A stretch of 64,000 nucleotides of DNA from Hyphomicrobiaceae bacterium (GTDB lineage Bacteria > Pseudomonadota > Alphaproteobacteria > Rhizobiales > Hyphomicrobiaceae). The translations under genes and the position numbers were made by a program. Shown piece by piece: positions 1-8,359 of the stretch. The notes below the pieces were generated by a model. The model was given only the letters and a program-made list of their open reading frames with translations. It was not told where the DNA came from and ran no database searches. Every line of letters starts with the position of its first letter. Within the stretch, counting starts at the first letter, position 1. The stretch is taken from contig JANYHF010000023.1 in NCBI GenBank assembly GCA_025359185.1, forward strand, positions 1-64,000, given 5' to 3'.

Positions 1-186
1 GCAATCAGCTCAGACTTGTCGAGTGTGCCAAGCGCCCCGGTGTCCATCCCCAGCTTGAATCAGCCCGTTCAAGCCAGATCAAGCCACCGCGCCCGAGTCA
101 GTCCGTCGCACCGAGTGGCAAATCGGGGGTGAGCAATTACATGTTAGGGATGGAAAGAGCGAAACTGTACCCGCGGGTTCCACTTT

Positions 187-222
187 CCCTAATCCCTAAT
201 ATCTAGTCCCTAGTCCCTCTTT
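187..222. repeat. CCCTAAT/CCCTAGT short-unit repeat, copy 1
   Basis: A run of degenerate heptamers (CCCTAAT, CCCTAGT, CCCTCTT) abuts the stop codon of the amidohydrolase gene. Nearly the same run occurs at 11365-11396, where it precedes the aminotransferase gene. Bases 1-186 hold no gene that I can support. The role of the repeat is unknown; it may be a simple-sequence tract or the edge of a dispersed element. Confidence 0.5.
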
Positions 223-1416
223 CTACTGCTTAACTTCAGGCACTGCCGTCGCAGGGGGCGTGTTCCGGCTGCGGCCACTCTTCACCACACCATCGATCAC
301 CGTCATGCCCACCCCTGGCAGATCGCCAAGCGCTATCGAGTGCAGCAGGCTCTTGCCCGCCGAATGCTGTGCCTTGTCGAGGAACACGAAATCGGCCGCA
401 TGCCCCACGTCGATCAACCCGCAATCGAGATTGCGCAGCCGGGCCGTGTTGCCGGTCGCAAAGCAGATCGCCACCTCGGCGGGCACATCGCCCAGCGCCG
501 ACAGCATCGAGATCATCCGCAAAATGCCCAACGGCTGTACGCCTGACCCGGCTGGCGAATCAGTACCCAGAATGACGCGGGCAAGATCACCCATCTCGCG
601 CGCCGTCCGCAGCGCGAACAGCGCCGCCCGCTCGTTGCCGTTATGCACAATCTCCAGCCCACGCTTGCAGCCCTCGCAGATGCAGCGGATTTCACTGTCT
701 GGCAGCGCCGTATGTCCCCCATTAATATGTCCGACCACGTCGGTGTCGGCCTCCAGCACGATGTCAGCCCCGATCAGCCCGGAGCCGGGGATCGACGGCC
801 CGCCAGTATGGATCGTCGAGTTCATGCCGTACTTGCGCGCCCAGGCTACCATGCGTTTGGCCGTTGGGCCGTCCTTCACACCGCCAAGCCCCACTTCACC
901 CAACAGTGTGACGCCCGCCTTCGCGAGCTCCGCGAAATCGCTCTCTTCCATGCCCGGCTCAATGACAGGCGCGCCTGCCAGCACCTTGACGCCGCTCGGC
1001 CGGAACGCCGCGAACGAGCGTTGCGCGGTGATCGCCATCGCCTTCAGCCCGACGATGTCGCGCGGACGCCCCGGCGTATGCACTTCGCCCGCTGAGATCA
1101 TCGTGGTGACGCCGCCATGCAGGCAGCTGTCGATCCAGCCGAGCTGGTTTTGACGCGGCGTCCAATCGCCTGCCACGGGGTGGACGTGCGAATCAATGAG
1201 CCCGGGCGCGAGAGCGGTGCCGTGCGCATCGATGAGGGAGGTCGCGCCCGACGTATCGACATCCTTGGCGCGCCCAATTGCAATGATACGGCCGTTCTCG
1301 ATACGGATCGTGTCGGCATCGAGAATGGGGCGCGTCACGTCGCCCGAGAGCAGCAGCCCAATGTTGCGGATCACGAGAATTGCAGGAGAGACGGATGGGG
1401 CAGAGTCATGCGGCAT
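223..1416 (-). CDS. Amidohydrolase family protein, enamidase-like
   Basis: This 397-residue protein belongs to the metal-dependent amidohydrolase superfamily (cyclic amide hydrolases). An N-terminal beta-sandwich part is followed by the TIM-barrel metal motif DSHVHP near residue 75. Further markers are GEVGLGGVKDG near 174, HTGG near 204, GHINGGHTAL near 229 and GTDSPAGSG near 288, then the returning C-terminal sandwich. The HINGGHTAL and GTDSPAGSG arrangement resembles enamidase, which opens a cyclic enamide during nicotinate fermentation, so a lactam or enamide substrate is possible but not shown. No signal peptide is seen, so it should be cytoplasmic. It is transcribed divergently from xylF, with a 284-base gap in which I see no other gene. 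Family assignment is firm; substrate is inference. Confidence 0.8.
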   Translation of the reverse strand: MPHDSAPSVSPAILVIRNIGLLLSGDVTRPILDADTIRIENGRIIAIGRAKDVDTSGATSLIDAHGTALAPGLIDSHVHPVAGDWTPRQNQLGWIDSCLHGGVTTMISAGEVHTPGRPRDIVGLKAMAITAQRSFAAFRPSGVKVLAGAPVIEPGMEESDFAELAKAGVTLLGEVGLGGVKDGPTAKRMVAWARKYGMNSTIHTGGPSIPGSGLIGADIVLEADTDVVGHINGGHTALPDSEIRCICEGCKRGLEIVHNGNERAALFALRTAREMGDLARVILGTDSPAGSGVQPLGILRMISMLSALGDVPAEVAICFATGNTARLRNLDCGLIDVGHAADFVFLDKAQHSAGKSLLHSIALGDLPGVGMTVIDGVVKSGRSRNTPPATAVPEVKQ

Positions 1417-1700
1417 GGAGCTTGGCCTAGCGAAGTTTCAGCGGTCAAAAAATGGTCTGTTTGCGGCGGCAAGGCATGAATTTGGCGAATTTAGGTTTTC
1501 GGCGTCTTTGCGTGCAAAATCCGCAGATTGACAGTCATTGCAGAATGCCGCAAGGAGTCGCCGGGCTCCATTATTTTGACCCGCAGATAACCCTAAATGG
1601 TGACCGGAAGCTGCTGCAGATGACGCAGCGGCCATGGACGGCGCGGGGACCGAAGGTCAGTATTGGCCCATCGACAGTAGTTTCAGGGAGGACGTTTCTC

Positions 1701-2744
1701 ATGATACGCAATGCACTAATTGCTCTGACCACCGGCGCGCTGCTCGTCAGCGCCTCATCACTGCCCGCCATGGCCGCTGGCAAAACCATCGCTGTCTCTT
1801 GGAAGACCTTCCAGGAAGAGCGTTGGAAAACCGACGCCGCCGCCATCAAGGCCGTGGTTGAGGCCGCTGGCGACAAGTACATCGACAGCGACGCTCAGGG
1901 CTCGGCCCAGAAGCAGGCTGCCGACATCGAAGGCCTGATCGCGCAGAAGCCCGACGTCATCATGGTTGTGGCTTTCGATAGCGACGCCATTCTCCCCTCG
2001 ATCGCAGCCATCAGCAATGCTGGCATCAAGTCGATCGCCTATGACGTGCAGTTCGAGGACCCGAACGCCCTCTACATCACGTTCGACAACGTTGGCGTCG
2101 GCCGCATCATGGCCAAGGAAATCCTGAAGGCCAAGCCGGCTGGCAACTACGCCTTCATCAAGGGCGACAAGGGCGATCCGAACGCCACGTTCCTATTCCA
2201 GGGCCAGATGGAAGTTCTGAAGGAAGCCATGGACAGCGGCAAGGTCAAGAACGTCTGCGAGACCTTCACCGATGGCTGGAAGCCGGACAATGCTCAAAAG
2301 AATATGGAGCAGTGCCTGACGTCGACAGGCAATAAGGTTGACGCTGTTCTGTCCGAGAATGACGGCATGGCGTCAGGCGTTGTGGCTGCTCTGACAGCGC
2401 AAGGCCTTGCTGGCACGGTTCCCGTGTCCGGCCAGGACGGTGACTTGGCCGCGATCAATCGCGTTGCCATGGGTACGCAGACGGTTTCGGTCTGGAAGAA
2501 CTCGGTTGAACTGGGCAAGACGGCAGCCGCCGCGGCTATCGCTCTGGCCAACGGCACTGCTGCCGACAAGATCCCCGGCGTCGCAATGTTCGATGGCGGC
2601 AAGAAGAAGGTCAAGATGAACTCGATCCTTCTGGCCCCAACCCCGATCACCATTGCCAACATCGGCGATGCGATCGCCGCCGGCCACATCACTAAAGACC
2701 AGGCTTGCGCCGGTGTTAAGGGTGACGTGATGGGCTGCAAGTAA
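1701..2744 (+). CDS. xylF: Xylose-type sugar ABC transporter, periplasmic binding protein
   Basis: This 347-residue protein is the periplasmic sugar-binding component of an ABC importer, most like XylF for D-xylose. Residues 1-25 are a signal peptide ending in PAMAAG. The mature part is a type I periplasmic binding fold with the markers KTIAVSWKTFQEERW, AFIKGDKGDPNA and SENDGMASG. The reading frame is open upstream to 1452, but I start at the ATG at 1701 because GGGAGGA lies just upstream and the signal peptide begins there. xylH and xylG follow, so the three form one transport operon; the hairpin at 2779-2811 probably makes this gene the most highly expressed of the three. Sugar specificity is inferred from family resemblance. 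Confidence 0.85.
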   Translation: MIRNALIALTTGALLVSASSLPAMAAGKTIAVSWKTFQEERWKTDAAAIKAVVEAAGDKYIDSDAQGSAQKQAADIEGLIAQKPDVIMVVAFDSDAILPSIAAISNAGIKSIAYDVQFEDPNALYITFDNVGVGRIMAKEILKAKPAGNYAFIKGDKGDPNATFLFQGQMEVLKEAMDSGKVKNVCETFTDGWKPDNAQKNMEQCLTSTGNKVDAVLSENDGMASGVVAALTAQGLAGTVPVSGQDGDLAAINRVAMGTQTVSVWKNSVELGKTAAAAAIALANGTAADKIPGVAMFDGGKKKVKMNSILLAPTPITIANIGDAIAAGHITKDQACAGVKGDVMGCK

Positions 2745-2778
2745 TCTCTTCTCGTTCGTGAGACGCTGACGCGACTTC

Positions 2779-2811
2779 AGCCGCGCCACTCGCTAGGGTG
2801 GCGCGGCTTTT
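2779..2811 (+). terminator. Intercistronic hairpin with T-tract between xylF and xylH
   Basis: An 11-base-pair perfect GC-rich stem (2779-2789 with 2798-2808) with a short loop is followed directly by four T residues. Hairpins after binding-protein genes commonly act as partial terminators and 3' stabilisers, giving excess binding protein over membrane components. The T-run is short, so readthrough into xylH is expected. Confidence 0.75.
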
Positions 2812-2867
2812 CAAAACCAAAAAAGGCGATCAGAAAGAGCGCTCGAAGGTTGGGGGAGACAACGGCC

Positions 2868-4271
2868 ATGGCCAAGCACCACGACGCGAATTCAGAGCCT
2901 GCACGCAGTCGCGAGGGGCTGCTGAAGCAGTTCTTCAACGCCACCGAAATCGACACCCGCATCCTTGGCATGATCGTCGCGCTGTTGCTGGTCTGGTGCA
3001 TCTTCGATGTGTGGAGCGGTTACATCCGCCCGAACGAGGGCCTGTTTGGTGGCTCATTCCTGACGCCCCGTAACTTGTGGACGCTGCTCGTCCAGACCTC
3101 GTCGATCGCCGTCATGTCCACGGGCATGGTGCTGCTGATCGTCCTACGTCAGATTGATTTATCCGTCGGCTCCATGTTGAGCCTTGTCGCCGTCGCGACG
3201 GGCGTCCTTCAGGTTTATCAATTGGGCCCGGCCTTAGGCGTCGGCCATCCCGCTATTTGGATTCTGGGCGTGCTGGCGTGTCTTACCCTTGGCACGGCCA
3301 TTGGCGCCTTCAACGGCTTCCTAACGGCCTATGCCAAGATCCCAGCGTTCATCGTGACCCTTGGCGGGCTCATCGCTTATAGCGGCGTGGCTTTTCTCCT
3401 TGCCAGGGGCGAGACCGTTGCTCCGATGGACCAGAATTTCGGCATCTTTGGCGGTGGTATCGCGAGCAGCTGGCTCGGCCCGTTCTGGAGTTGGGTGCTT
3501 GCGGCCGTGGGCTGCGCAGCCATCGTCCGTGGCATCGTCAATGGCAGACGCCAGCGTCAGCGCTTCGGTTTTCCGTTGCGCCCCGTCTGGGCCGAGGTGT
3601 TTCTGGCCGCCATCGGAAGCCTTGCAACGCTAGGCACGACGTGGGTGATGAACTCCTATCCCTGGCCCCCCGGCGTCATCGAAAAATATGCCAAATCAAA
3701 CAGCATCGCTATTCCGCCAGGGATCGAAAACCGGGACGGCAAAGCCATCTGCATGGCCGCAACACAAGTCGTCCACTGTAACGAAGGCCTGATCTACTAC
3801 ACAGGCTTTTCGCTCCCCGCACTGATCGCCATTGCCGTTTGTATGATTATGACATTTATTGCGACCCGCACGGCCTTTGGCAGGTACATCTACGCCACCG
3901 GCGGTAACCCTGAAGCGGCGGAGCTCGCGGGTATCAACACCCGGGCTTTGACCGTCAAGGCCTTCGCCCTGATGGGGTTTCTGGTCGGCGTCTCGTCCAT
4001 CATCTCTTCGGCCCGCCTCAACGCCGCCACCAACGCGCTTGGCCTGACCAATGAACTCTACGTCATTGCTGCAACCGTAATCGGGGGCACCTCACTAGCC
4101 GGTGGCGTCGGCACGATATATGGCGCGATGGTTGGAGCCCTGATGATGCAATCAATCATTTCCGGCATGTCGCTGCTCAATCTGCCCGCAGCCTACCAGA
4201 ATATGGTCGTGGGCGGCGTGCTTGTGCTGGCGGTTTATCTCGACCAGCTCTATCGCCGCCGTGTGAATTAG
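2868..4271 (+). CDS. xylH: Xylose-type sugar ABC transporter permease
   Basis: This 467-residue inner-membrane permease of the BPD_transp_2 family (xylose/ribose type) has about ten hydrophobic segments. Hallmarks are [18 protein letters not shown] near residue 95, the loop [18 protein letters not shown] near 345, which contacts the ATPase, and the C-terminal [13 protein letters not shown] stretch. A hydrophilic insertion of roughly 100 residues (about 225-315) sits between membrane segments, as in XylH. The ATG at 2868 is chosen because GGGGGAG precedes it by about nine bases; an in-frame TTG lies at 2850. The gene follows xylF across a hairpin and precedes xylG by 11 bases. Confidence 0.87.
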   Translation: MAKHHDANSEPARSREGLLKQFFNATEIDTRILGMIVALLLVWCIFDVWSGYIRPNEGLFGGSFLTPRNLWTLLVQTSSIAVMSTGMVLLIVLRQIDLSVGSMLSLVAVATGVLQVYQLGPALGVGHPAIWILGVLACLTLGTAIGAFNGFLTAYAKIPAFIVTLGGLIAYSGVAFLLARGETVAPMDQNFGIFGGGIASSWLGPFWSWVLAAVGCAAIVRGIVNGRRQRQRFGFPLRPVWAEVFLAAIGSLATLGTTWVMNSYPWPPGVIEKYAKSNSIAIPPGIENRDGKAICMAATQVVHCNEGLIYYTGFSLPALIAIAVCMIMTFIATRTAFGRYIYATGGNPEAAELAGINTRALTVKAFALMGFLVGVSSIISSARLNAATNALGLTNELYVIAATVIGGTSLAGGVGTIYGAMVGALMMQSIISGMSLLNLPAAYQNMVVGGVLVLAVYLDQLYRRRVN

Positions 4272-4282
4272 GGAGCAGGACC

Positions 4283-5065
4283 ATGGCCGAAGTAAAAACG
4301 CCACTGATCGAAATGCGCGACATTTCAATTGCGTTTGGCGGCATCAAGGCCGTCGATCGCGCCAGCGTCGATCTGTATCCGGGCGAAGTGGTCGGCCTAC
4401 TTGGCCACAACGGCGCGGGCAAATCCACGCTGATCAAGGTGTTGTCGGGCGCCTACAAGCGCGACGAGGGACAGATCCTCATCAATGGCAGCGAAGTCAC
4501 CATCAACAATCCGCGCGACGCCAAGGCACTCGGTATCGAAACCATCTATCAGACGCTCGCGCTCGCCGACAATGTGGATGCTGCCGCCAATCTCTATCTT
4601 GGACGTGAGCTGCGAACGCGCATGGGTACCCTCGACGACGTGGCCATGGAAGCTGAAACCCGCAAGGTGATGAAGCGCCTTAACCCGAATTTCCGCCGCT
4701 TCAAAGAGCCGGTGATGAAATTGTCGGGCGGCCAGCGGCAGTCTGTTGCCATCGCCAGAGCCATCCATTTCAACGCCCGTATTCTGATCATGGACGAGCC
4801 GACCGCCGCGCTCGGCCCACAGGAAACCGCGCAAGTCGGTGAGCTGATCAAGCAGCTGAAGGCGGACGGCATCGGCATTTTCCTCATCAGCCACGACCTG
4901 CATGACGTCTTCGATCTCGCCGACCGGCTAACCGTTATGAAAAACGGCCGCGTCGTCGGCTCGGCGCACGTCAAAGACGTCGACCACGACGGAGTGCTCG
5001 GCATGATCATTGCGGGCAAGGTTCCGCGGGGTGCCACGCCAGGTCCGGGAGCGCTGGTGGGATAG
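4283..5065 (+). CDS. xylG: Sugar ABC transporter ATP-binding protein, single-domain
   Basis: This 260-residue ABC ATPase has Walker [10 protein letters not shown] near residue 42, signature LSGGQRQS near 150, Walker [13 protein letters not shown] near 172 and a switch His in SHDLHD. Classical XylG/RbsA/AraG proteins are tandem duplications of about 500 residues; this one is a single ABC domain, as in the FrcA type, so two copies would be needed per transporter. It closes the xylF-xylH-xylG operon; a GGGAGCAGGA ribosome site precedes its ATG. The gene symbol follows the operon context and is less certain than the function. Confidence 0.85.
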   Translation: MAEVKTPLIEMRDISIAFGGIKAVDRASVDLYPGEVVGLLGHNGAGKSTLIKVLSGAYKRDEGQILINGSEVTINNPRDAKALGIETIYQTLALADNVDAAANLYLGRELRTRMGTLDDVAMEAETRKVMKRLNPNFRRFKEPVMKLSGGQRQSVAIARAIHFNARILIMDEPTAALGPQETAQVGELIKQLKADGIGIFLISHDLHDVFDLADRLTVMKNGRVVGSAHVKDVDHDGVLGMIIAGKVPRGATPGPGALVG

Positions 5066-5144
5066 CACGCAGGTTGGGTTACGTGTGCCATCGACGATGT
5101 CGTATCTTCCCACCGTCCGTGGACGCGCTAACCCAACTTACGTG
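5066..5144. repeat. Inverted repeat with GGTTGGGTTA arms (family B, copy 1, diverged)
   Basis: Left arm 5066-5085 and right arm 5121-5144 are near-inverse copies built on CACGyArGTTGGGTTA. The element fills the gap between the convergent xylG and EamA genes, and its right arm encodes the last residues of the EamA gene. Its outer arms resemble the better preserved copies at 40932-41077 and 49022-49119. It may serve as a bidirectional terminator. Confidence 0.6.
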
Positions 5145-6022
5145 ACCTCCGCAACCGTCGCCACCGCCCCACCCCGCCACGTCAGCAGCGTGTGCACGAC
5201 TAGCGTCAGAATGACGATGCTGCCGCCGATCCAGGTACTGCTTGTTGGTGCCTCCATCAGCACTAGCCAGACCCAGAACGGCCCGATCAGCGTCTCGACC
5301 AGCGAGATCAGGCTGACTTCGGCGCTGGGGATCAACTTGGCCGCCATCGCGATCAGACCGAAGGAGATCGGATGCAGGACGAACCCCGTCAGACCGAGCA
5401 ACGCTAACTGGCTGCCCGTCAGCGCCCATTGCGGGCCGAGTAGTAGGCCAATCACACCCGAGATCACAGTTCCCAAAATCACCGTCGCCAGCGGATCAAC
5501 GCGCTTGGAAAACCGCAGGCAGTTGAGATTGACGGCCCAACCCGTCGCCGCCACCAAAGCCATACTGCACCCTTGCAGGCTGCCCGTCAGCACGGTGCCG
5601 TGCAGCGTGATCAGAATGCCAATCACGGCGGCAGCGATGGCCAGCCATGTCACCAGCCCGATGCGCTCGCGAAACACCAGCCAGCCGACCAGCGCGGCCA
5701 GCAGCGGTGAGCTCGCTAGCACAACCAGTGCGTCAGCCGTGGGCGCGTTCATGATCGCGGTAATGAAACCGACTTCTGAAGCCGTCTGTGCAAAGACGGC
5801 GACGACCCCCAGCCCATCCATGGAAAACAACTGCCGGAGCTGAGACCGTGGCCGCGTCGCCAACACCCAGAGCAGCAGCGCAACCACCGTCAGCAGCCCG
5901 CGCCAGAACAGGAGCGTGGCGCTGCTCACGGCCGTCAGCCGGAACATCAGCGCATCGGGCGTAAAACAAAGAACGCCGGTTAGGGCGAGCAGCAGGCCGC
6001 GCGTGTGCAGAGACATCGGCAT
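5138..6022 (-). CDS. EamA-family (DMT superfamily) membrane transporter
   Basis: This protein of about 294 residues has ten hydrophobic segments arranged as two five-helix EamA repeats, the usual plan of drug/metabolite exporters in the inner membrane. The segment RGLLTVVALLLWVLATRP near residue 44 and the second-half segment AAKLIPSAEVSLISLVETL with its conserved glutamate are typical. The frame is open to a TTG at 6043, but ATG 6022 (or 6016) fits the start of the first helix. The last codons lie within a repeat arm. The gene is convergent with xylG. Substrate is unknown; amino acids or small metabolites are exported by many relatives. Confidence 0.8.
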   Translation of the reverse strand: MPMSLHTRGLLLALTGVLCFTPDALMFRLTAVSSATLLFWRGLLTVVALLLWVLATRPRSQLRQLFSMDGLGVVAVFAQTASEVGFITAIMNAPTADALVVLASSPLLAALVGWLVFRERIGLVTWLAIAAAVIGILITLHGTVLTGSLQGCSMALVAATGWAVNLNCLRFSKRVDPLATVILGTVISGVIGLLLGPQWALTGSQLALLGLTGFVLHPISFGLIAMAAKLIPSAEVSLISLVETLIGPFWVWLVLMEAPTSSTWIGGSIVILTLVVHTLLTWRGGAVATVAEVT

Positions 6023-6106
6023 GGCGTGGTGTCGAGTGTCCAAAGCACCAAGTCAAGCCGCCGTTGACTGGGGTCAGACCCACTGGGATCTGACCCCATG
6101 TCTCGA

Positions 6107-6661
6107 TCAATACCCCGGCGTCTGGCCATCTTGCTGATAGGCCTGCTGGCGCTGCGGCTGATCCAGCAAATAAGTCTGAATGATAACGCCGGTACAACGG
6201 TCGAGCTTCAACCTGTAAGTGAGCCCGTTCGGCCGCCGCGCTGTCAGCCCGACCACATCGACACCGCGTTGCGGATTGGAGAACTCCCGCCAGCCCTGAC
6301 GGCCCAGCATGGTCTCGATCTGCCGGCCTTGCAGGCAACGCCCGCCCGGCTGGGGCGGCAGCGGTTCCTGGATGTAGACATCCTGCTGTTGTGGGTCGGG
6401 ATAGACCGGCTGCACGTACCCTTGCGTATCGTCCTGGGGCTGGCCGTAGCCCTGGTCGATGTAGCCTGGCTGCGGCGCCAGATACCGCCGCCTGTGCGCA
6501 GCCGGCTGGTAGCCCGTATCGCCCATATCGGACTGCACATAGGGCACCTGCATTCCGTAGCTGTTGTCACCGAGATCGGCGGCTGCCGCCATTCCAGCGG
6601 CCCCGAAGCCAATCGCTACCGCCACTGCGGCCACCATCGAAATCCGTCGTTCAATCAACAT
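6107..6661 (-). CDS. Secreted Tyr/Gln/Pro-rich hypothetical protein
   Basis: I do not recognise a named family for this 184-residue protein. Residues 1-28 look like a signal peptide ending AGMAAAADL. Residues 30-100 are low-complexity, rich in Tyr, Gln, Pro and Asp with repeated YxQPxYxD-like stretches. The C-terminal part (about 105-165) is compact, with RCLQGRQIETMLGRQGW and a second Cys in LDRCTG, which could form one disulfide. Alphaproteobacterial envelope proteins with similar architecture are common. The ATG at 6661 is preceded by GGAGGAG, an excellent ribosome site, which decides the start against longer upstream frames. Confidence 0.7.
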   Translation of the reverse strand: MLIERRISMVAAVAVAIGFGAAGMAAAADLGDNSYGMQVPYVQSDMGDTGYQPAAHRRRYLAPQPGYIDQGYGQPQDDTQGYVQPVYPDPQQQDVYIQEPLPPQPGGRCLQGRQIETMLGRQGWREFSNPQRGVDVVGLTARRPNGLTYRLKLDRCTGVIIQTYLLDQPQRQQAYQQDGQTPGY

Positions 6662-6727
6662 GATAGTCTCCTCCACCCATCTCACCGCCGTAAAGCTGCC
6701 GCAATCTGGATGAACGCAAGCCGACAA

Positions 6728-7263
6728 GTTGGTTCAGCAATCATTCATGTTGCCACGCGCGGCGCTGGACACGCTGGAGGACGCCTCCAACACTCCGCAC
6801 ATGACCAACTACGACGGCTTTCGGAAGCAATCGCACTGTATTAACTTTAACAACAACAGTTTTACTCTAGAATATTTGTTGCTGTATACTACACATATCT
6901 TTACCGGGCGGGACGAGTCGACCGTCGGGCTTGTGGTGAGGATACGGTGGCCGGGTGGATTGTGGGGTGACACCCTCATAAAGCCCGGAGTGCCGGCGGA
7001 TGTGCCCCTGGTGTCTGCGGTGTCAGCAATGGCGTGACGCGGGCCGGTGCCGAAGCGGCTGCACGCGGACGGTTTGGTGCCTTTCGGGGTTCCTGGACCT
7101 ATCCCGTAAGAGCATGTCCCGGTTCTAAATCGCCGTGGTGCAGGTGCCGGAAGATCGCTTCATCACTGCCCAATACCCATAACGCGGTCTCCGGTGCCTG
7201 CACCCCCGCCTGCCGCTTGCTCGTTGGTCACCCCCCGCGGGGCGCATACCTTTAGCCTTTACC
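6728..7263. other. 536-base region without a recognised gene
   Basis: No convincing protein is seen. An AT-rich stretch (about 6836-6905), unusual in this window, holds a promoter-like pair: TTTACT at 6861-6866 and TATACT at 6885-6890 with an 18-base spacer, reading toward the + strand. Downstream, from about 6910, the DNA is GC-rich. At 7138-7203 a long hairpin has 14-base arms (7138-7151 with 7190-7203), interrupted only by a TG/TG internal loop. Short open frames here have no recognisable motifs. The region may encode a non-coding RNA, but I could not match it to tmRNA, RNase P RNA, SRP RNA or 6S RNA. Confidence 0.4.
6861..6890 (+). promoter_or_regulatory. Putative sigma-70-type promoter
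   Basis: TTTACT (6861-6866) and TATACT (6885-6890) are spaced by 18 bases inside an AT-rich island, a good match to the TTGACA/TATAAT pattern. The first recognised gene in that direction is hsp20 about 500 bases downstream, which has its own heat-shock promoter. The product may therefore be an untranslated RNA. Confidence 0.4.
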
Positions 7264-7291
7264 CTTGAATTCCAGACGGTCCATCCCATTT
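7264..7291 (+). promoter_or_regulatory. Sigma-32 (RpoH) heat-shock promoter
   Basis: CTTGAAT (7264-7270) and CCCATTT (7285-7291) are separated by 14 bases. This matches the RpoH consensus CTTGAAA-N13-17-CCCATNT closely. It lies about 100 bases upstream of the hsp20 ATG, which leaves a 5' leader of roughly 90-95 bases containing a thermometer-like hairpin. Confidence 0.8.
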
Positions 7292-7298
7292 CCTGTCT

Positions 7299-7393
7299 TG
7301 TCACGCAGGCCACTGATGGCGGCGCGGCATCCGGCGGTCCGGCCCCACTTGGGCGGACCATTCCACGGGTTGCTTCCCTAGAAGGATCATGTG
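7299..7393 (+). ncRNA. ROSE-like RNA thermometer in the hsp20 leader
   Basis: The leader folds into at least two hairpins. The upstream one pairs 7336-7341 with 7354-7359 and continues with GCCC/GGGC-type pairs. The 3' hairpin pairs 7369-7376 with 7381-7388 around a CCTA loop and buries the AAGGA ribosome site (7382-7386). Its pairs, from outside in, are G-C, U-U, U-A, G-G, C-G, U-A, U-A and C-G. The U(U/C)GCU strand opposite the ribosome site, with a G-G and a U-U mismatch, is the signature of ROSE elements that control rhizobial small heat-shock genes. Length, position and promoter type also agree. Confidence 0.78.
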
Positions 7394-7861
7394 ATGCGAC
7401 ACTTCGATTTTGCCCCTCTCTACCGTTCCACAGTTGGTTTTGACCAGATGGCTGCGCTTCTCGATAGCGTCGCCGGCGGTCAGGCCGATGCCTCAACGTT
7501 CCCGCCCTACAATATCGAGCGGCTGAGCGAAAACAGCTACCGGATCTCGATGGCGGTTGCCGGTTTTGGCCCCGAGGACTTGAAACTGGAGTCCAAGGAA
7601 AGTCTGTTGACCGTGCGCGGCGATAAGGCCGATGACGCCGGTACGCGCGAGTTCCTGCATCGCGGCATCGCTGGCCGCAGCTTCGAGCGCCGCTTCCAGC
7701 TTGCCGACTACGTCGAAGTGACCGGTGCCGACATCAAGGACGGCATGTTGTACATCGACCTCAAGCGCGAAGTGCCTGAGAAGATGAAGCCGCGCACGAT
7801 TGCGATTGGCGGCACGAGCAAGTCGGTCGAGACGATGATCGAGCACAAGCAAGCGGCGTAA
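7394..7861 (+). CDS. Hsp20 family small heat-shock protein
   Basis: This 155-residue protein is an ATP-independent holdase chaperone that binds unfolding proteins as oligomers in the cytoplasm. A variable N-terminus (1-32) begins MRHFDFAPLYRSTVGFDQ, as in IbpA-class proteins. The alpha-crystallin domain spans about residues 35-130, and a C-terminal IAI motif (the I-x-I patch for oligomer contacts) follows in PRTIAIGG. The ATG at 7394 follows AAGGA; an in-frame GTG directly precedes it. Transcription is probably from the RpoH promoter at 7264, and translation is probably gated by the ROSE-like hairpin. A terminator follows at 7889. Confidence 0.92.
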   Translation: MRHFDFAPLYRSTVGFDQMAALLDSVAGGQADASTFPPYNIERLSENSYRISMAVAGFGPEDLKLESKESLLTVRGDKADDAGTREFLHRGIAGRSFERRFQLADYVEVTGADIKDGMLYIDLKREVPEKMKPRTIAIGGTSKSVETMIEHKQAA

Positions 7862-7888
7862 TGGCGTTCTGGTGATCTCAGCTGTCGG

Positions 7889-7914
7889 CGAGGGCGTCCC
7901 TACGGGCGCCCTCG
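7889..7914 (+). terminator. Probable rho-independent terminator after hsp20
   Basis: Perfect 8-base arms CGAGGGCG (7889-7896) and CGCCCTCG (7907-7914) flank a 10-base loop 28 bases after the hsp20 stop. The downstream T-tract is poor (TTGCAT), so efficiency is uncertain. Confidence 0.6.
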
Positions 7915-8083
7915 TTGCATCAGCACAACGCTGTTCAGATCACATTCATGTCGGCTGGACTACAGTCAAGTTCAGGAGGGCAGTCCGGAGCCGGTGTTCC
8001 CAGGCTGCAAACTTCGGGGACACACCCGGTCTGCCTTCCCCCCCAACTAGGGGCCCGCAATTGAGAGCCGAAGCAGGACGATT

Positions 8084-8308
8084 ATGAGCACGACACGGCG
8101 CTGGATAGTTTTAGCGATTCTCGGCACCGCTCTGGCCGCAATGGCTGGCGTGTCTCTGCTGAACACCGCCTCGACGGTCGCCCATGCCGACGATAAATGC
8201 GCGGCCACCTGCAACGCCACCCACGATCAGTGCATGGCGAGTACCCATGACAGTTACACCTGCGACAACCAGCGCAACCAATGCCTGAAGACGTGCAGTG
8301 GCGGGTGA
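8084..8308 (+). CDS. Small secreted cysteine-rich protein
   Basis: This 74-residue protein is not a member of a family I can name. Residues 1-36 form a signal peptide or signal anchor ending TVAHADD. The remaining 38 residues carry six cysteines in a regular pattern (C-x3-C, C-x8-C, C-x6-C, C-x3-C types), which suggests three disulfides in the periplasm or outside the cell. The ATG at 8084 follows AGCAGGAC. It is a single-gene unit between hsp20 and the convergent sigma-factor gene. Codon use looks normal. Metal-binding or envelope-stress roles are possible but unsupported. Confidence 0.65.
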   Translation: MSTTRRWIVLAILGTALAAMAGVSLLNTASTVAHADDKCAATCNATHDQCMASTHDSYTCDNQRNQCLKTCSGG

Positions 8309-8359
8309 CGATTTTCCCAAAGGGGACTGATGCTGAGACGAGGCAGGCCGATCCGCATT

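Noticed and set aside
260-1153. Long open frame on + strand opposite the amidohydrolase
   Set aside because: Low-complexity Ser/Pro/Arg product without motifs; mirrors the GC-rich coding strand of a recognised enzyme.
1452-1700. N-terminal extension of xylF
   Set aside because: It would place 83 residues before a perfect signal peptide; GGGAGGA before ATG 1701 gives the real start.
5010-5843. 277-codon + strand frame opposite EamA
   Set aside because: The minus-strand product is a clear ten-helix transporter; this frame has no motifs and overlaps xylG.
6729-7037. 102-codon + frame
   Set aside because: Its ATG starts in a gap, lacks a ribosome site and domain, and crosses the AT-rich promoter-like island.
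6890-7263. Two-piece tmRNA, RNase P RNA, SRP RNA or 6S RNA
   Set aside because: None of the conserved sequence blocks of these RNAs could be found.
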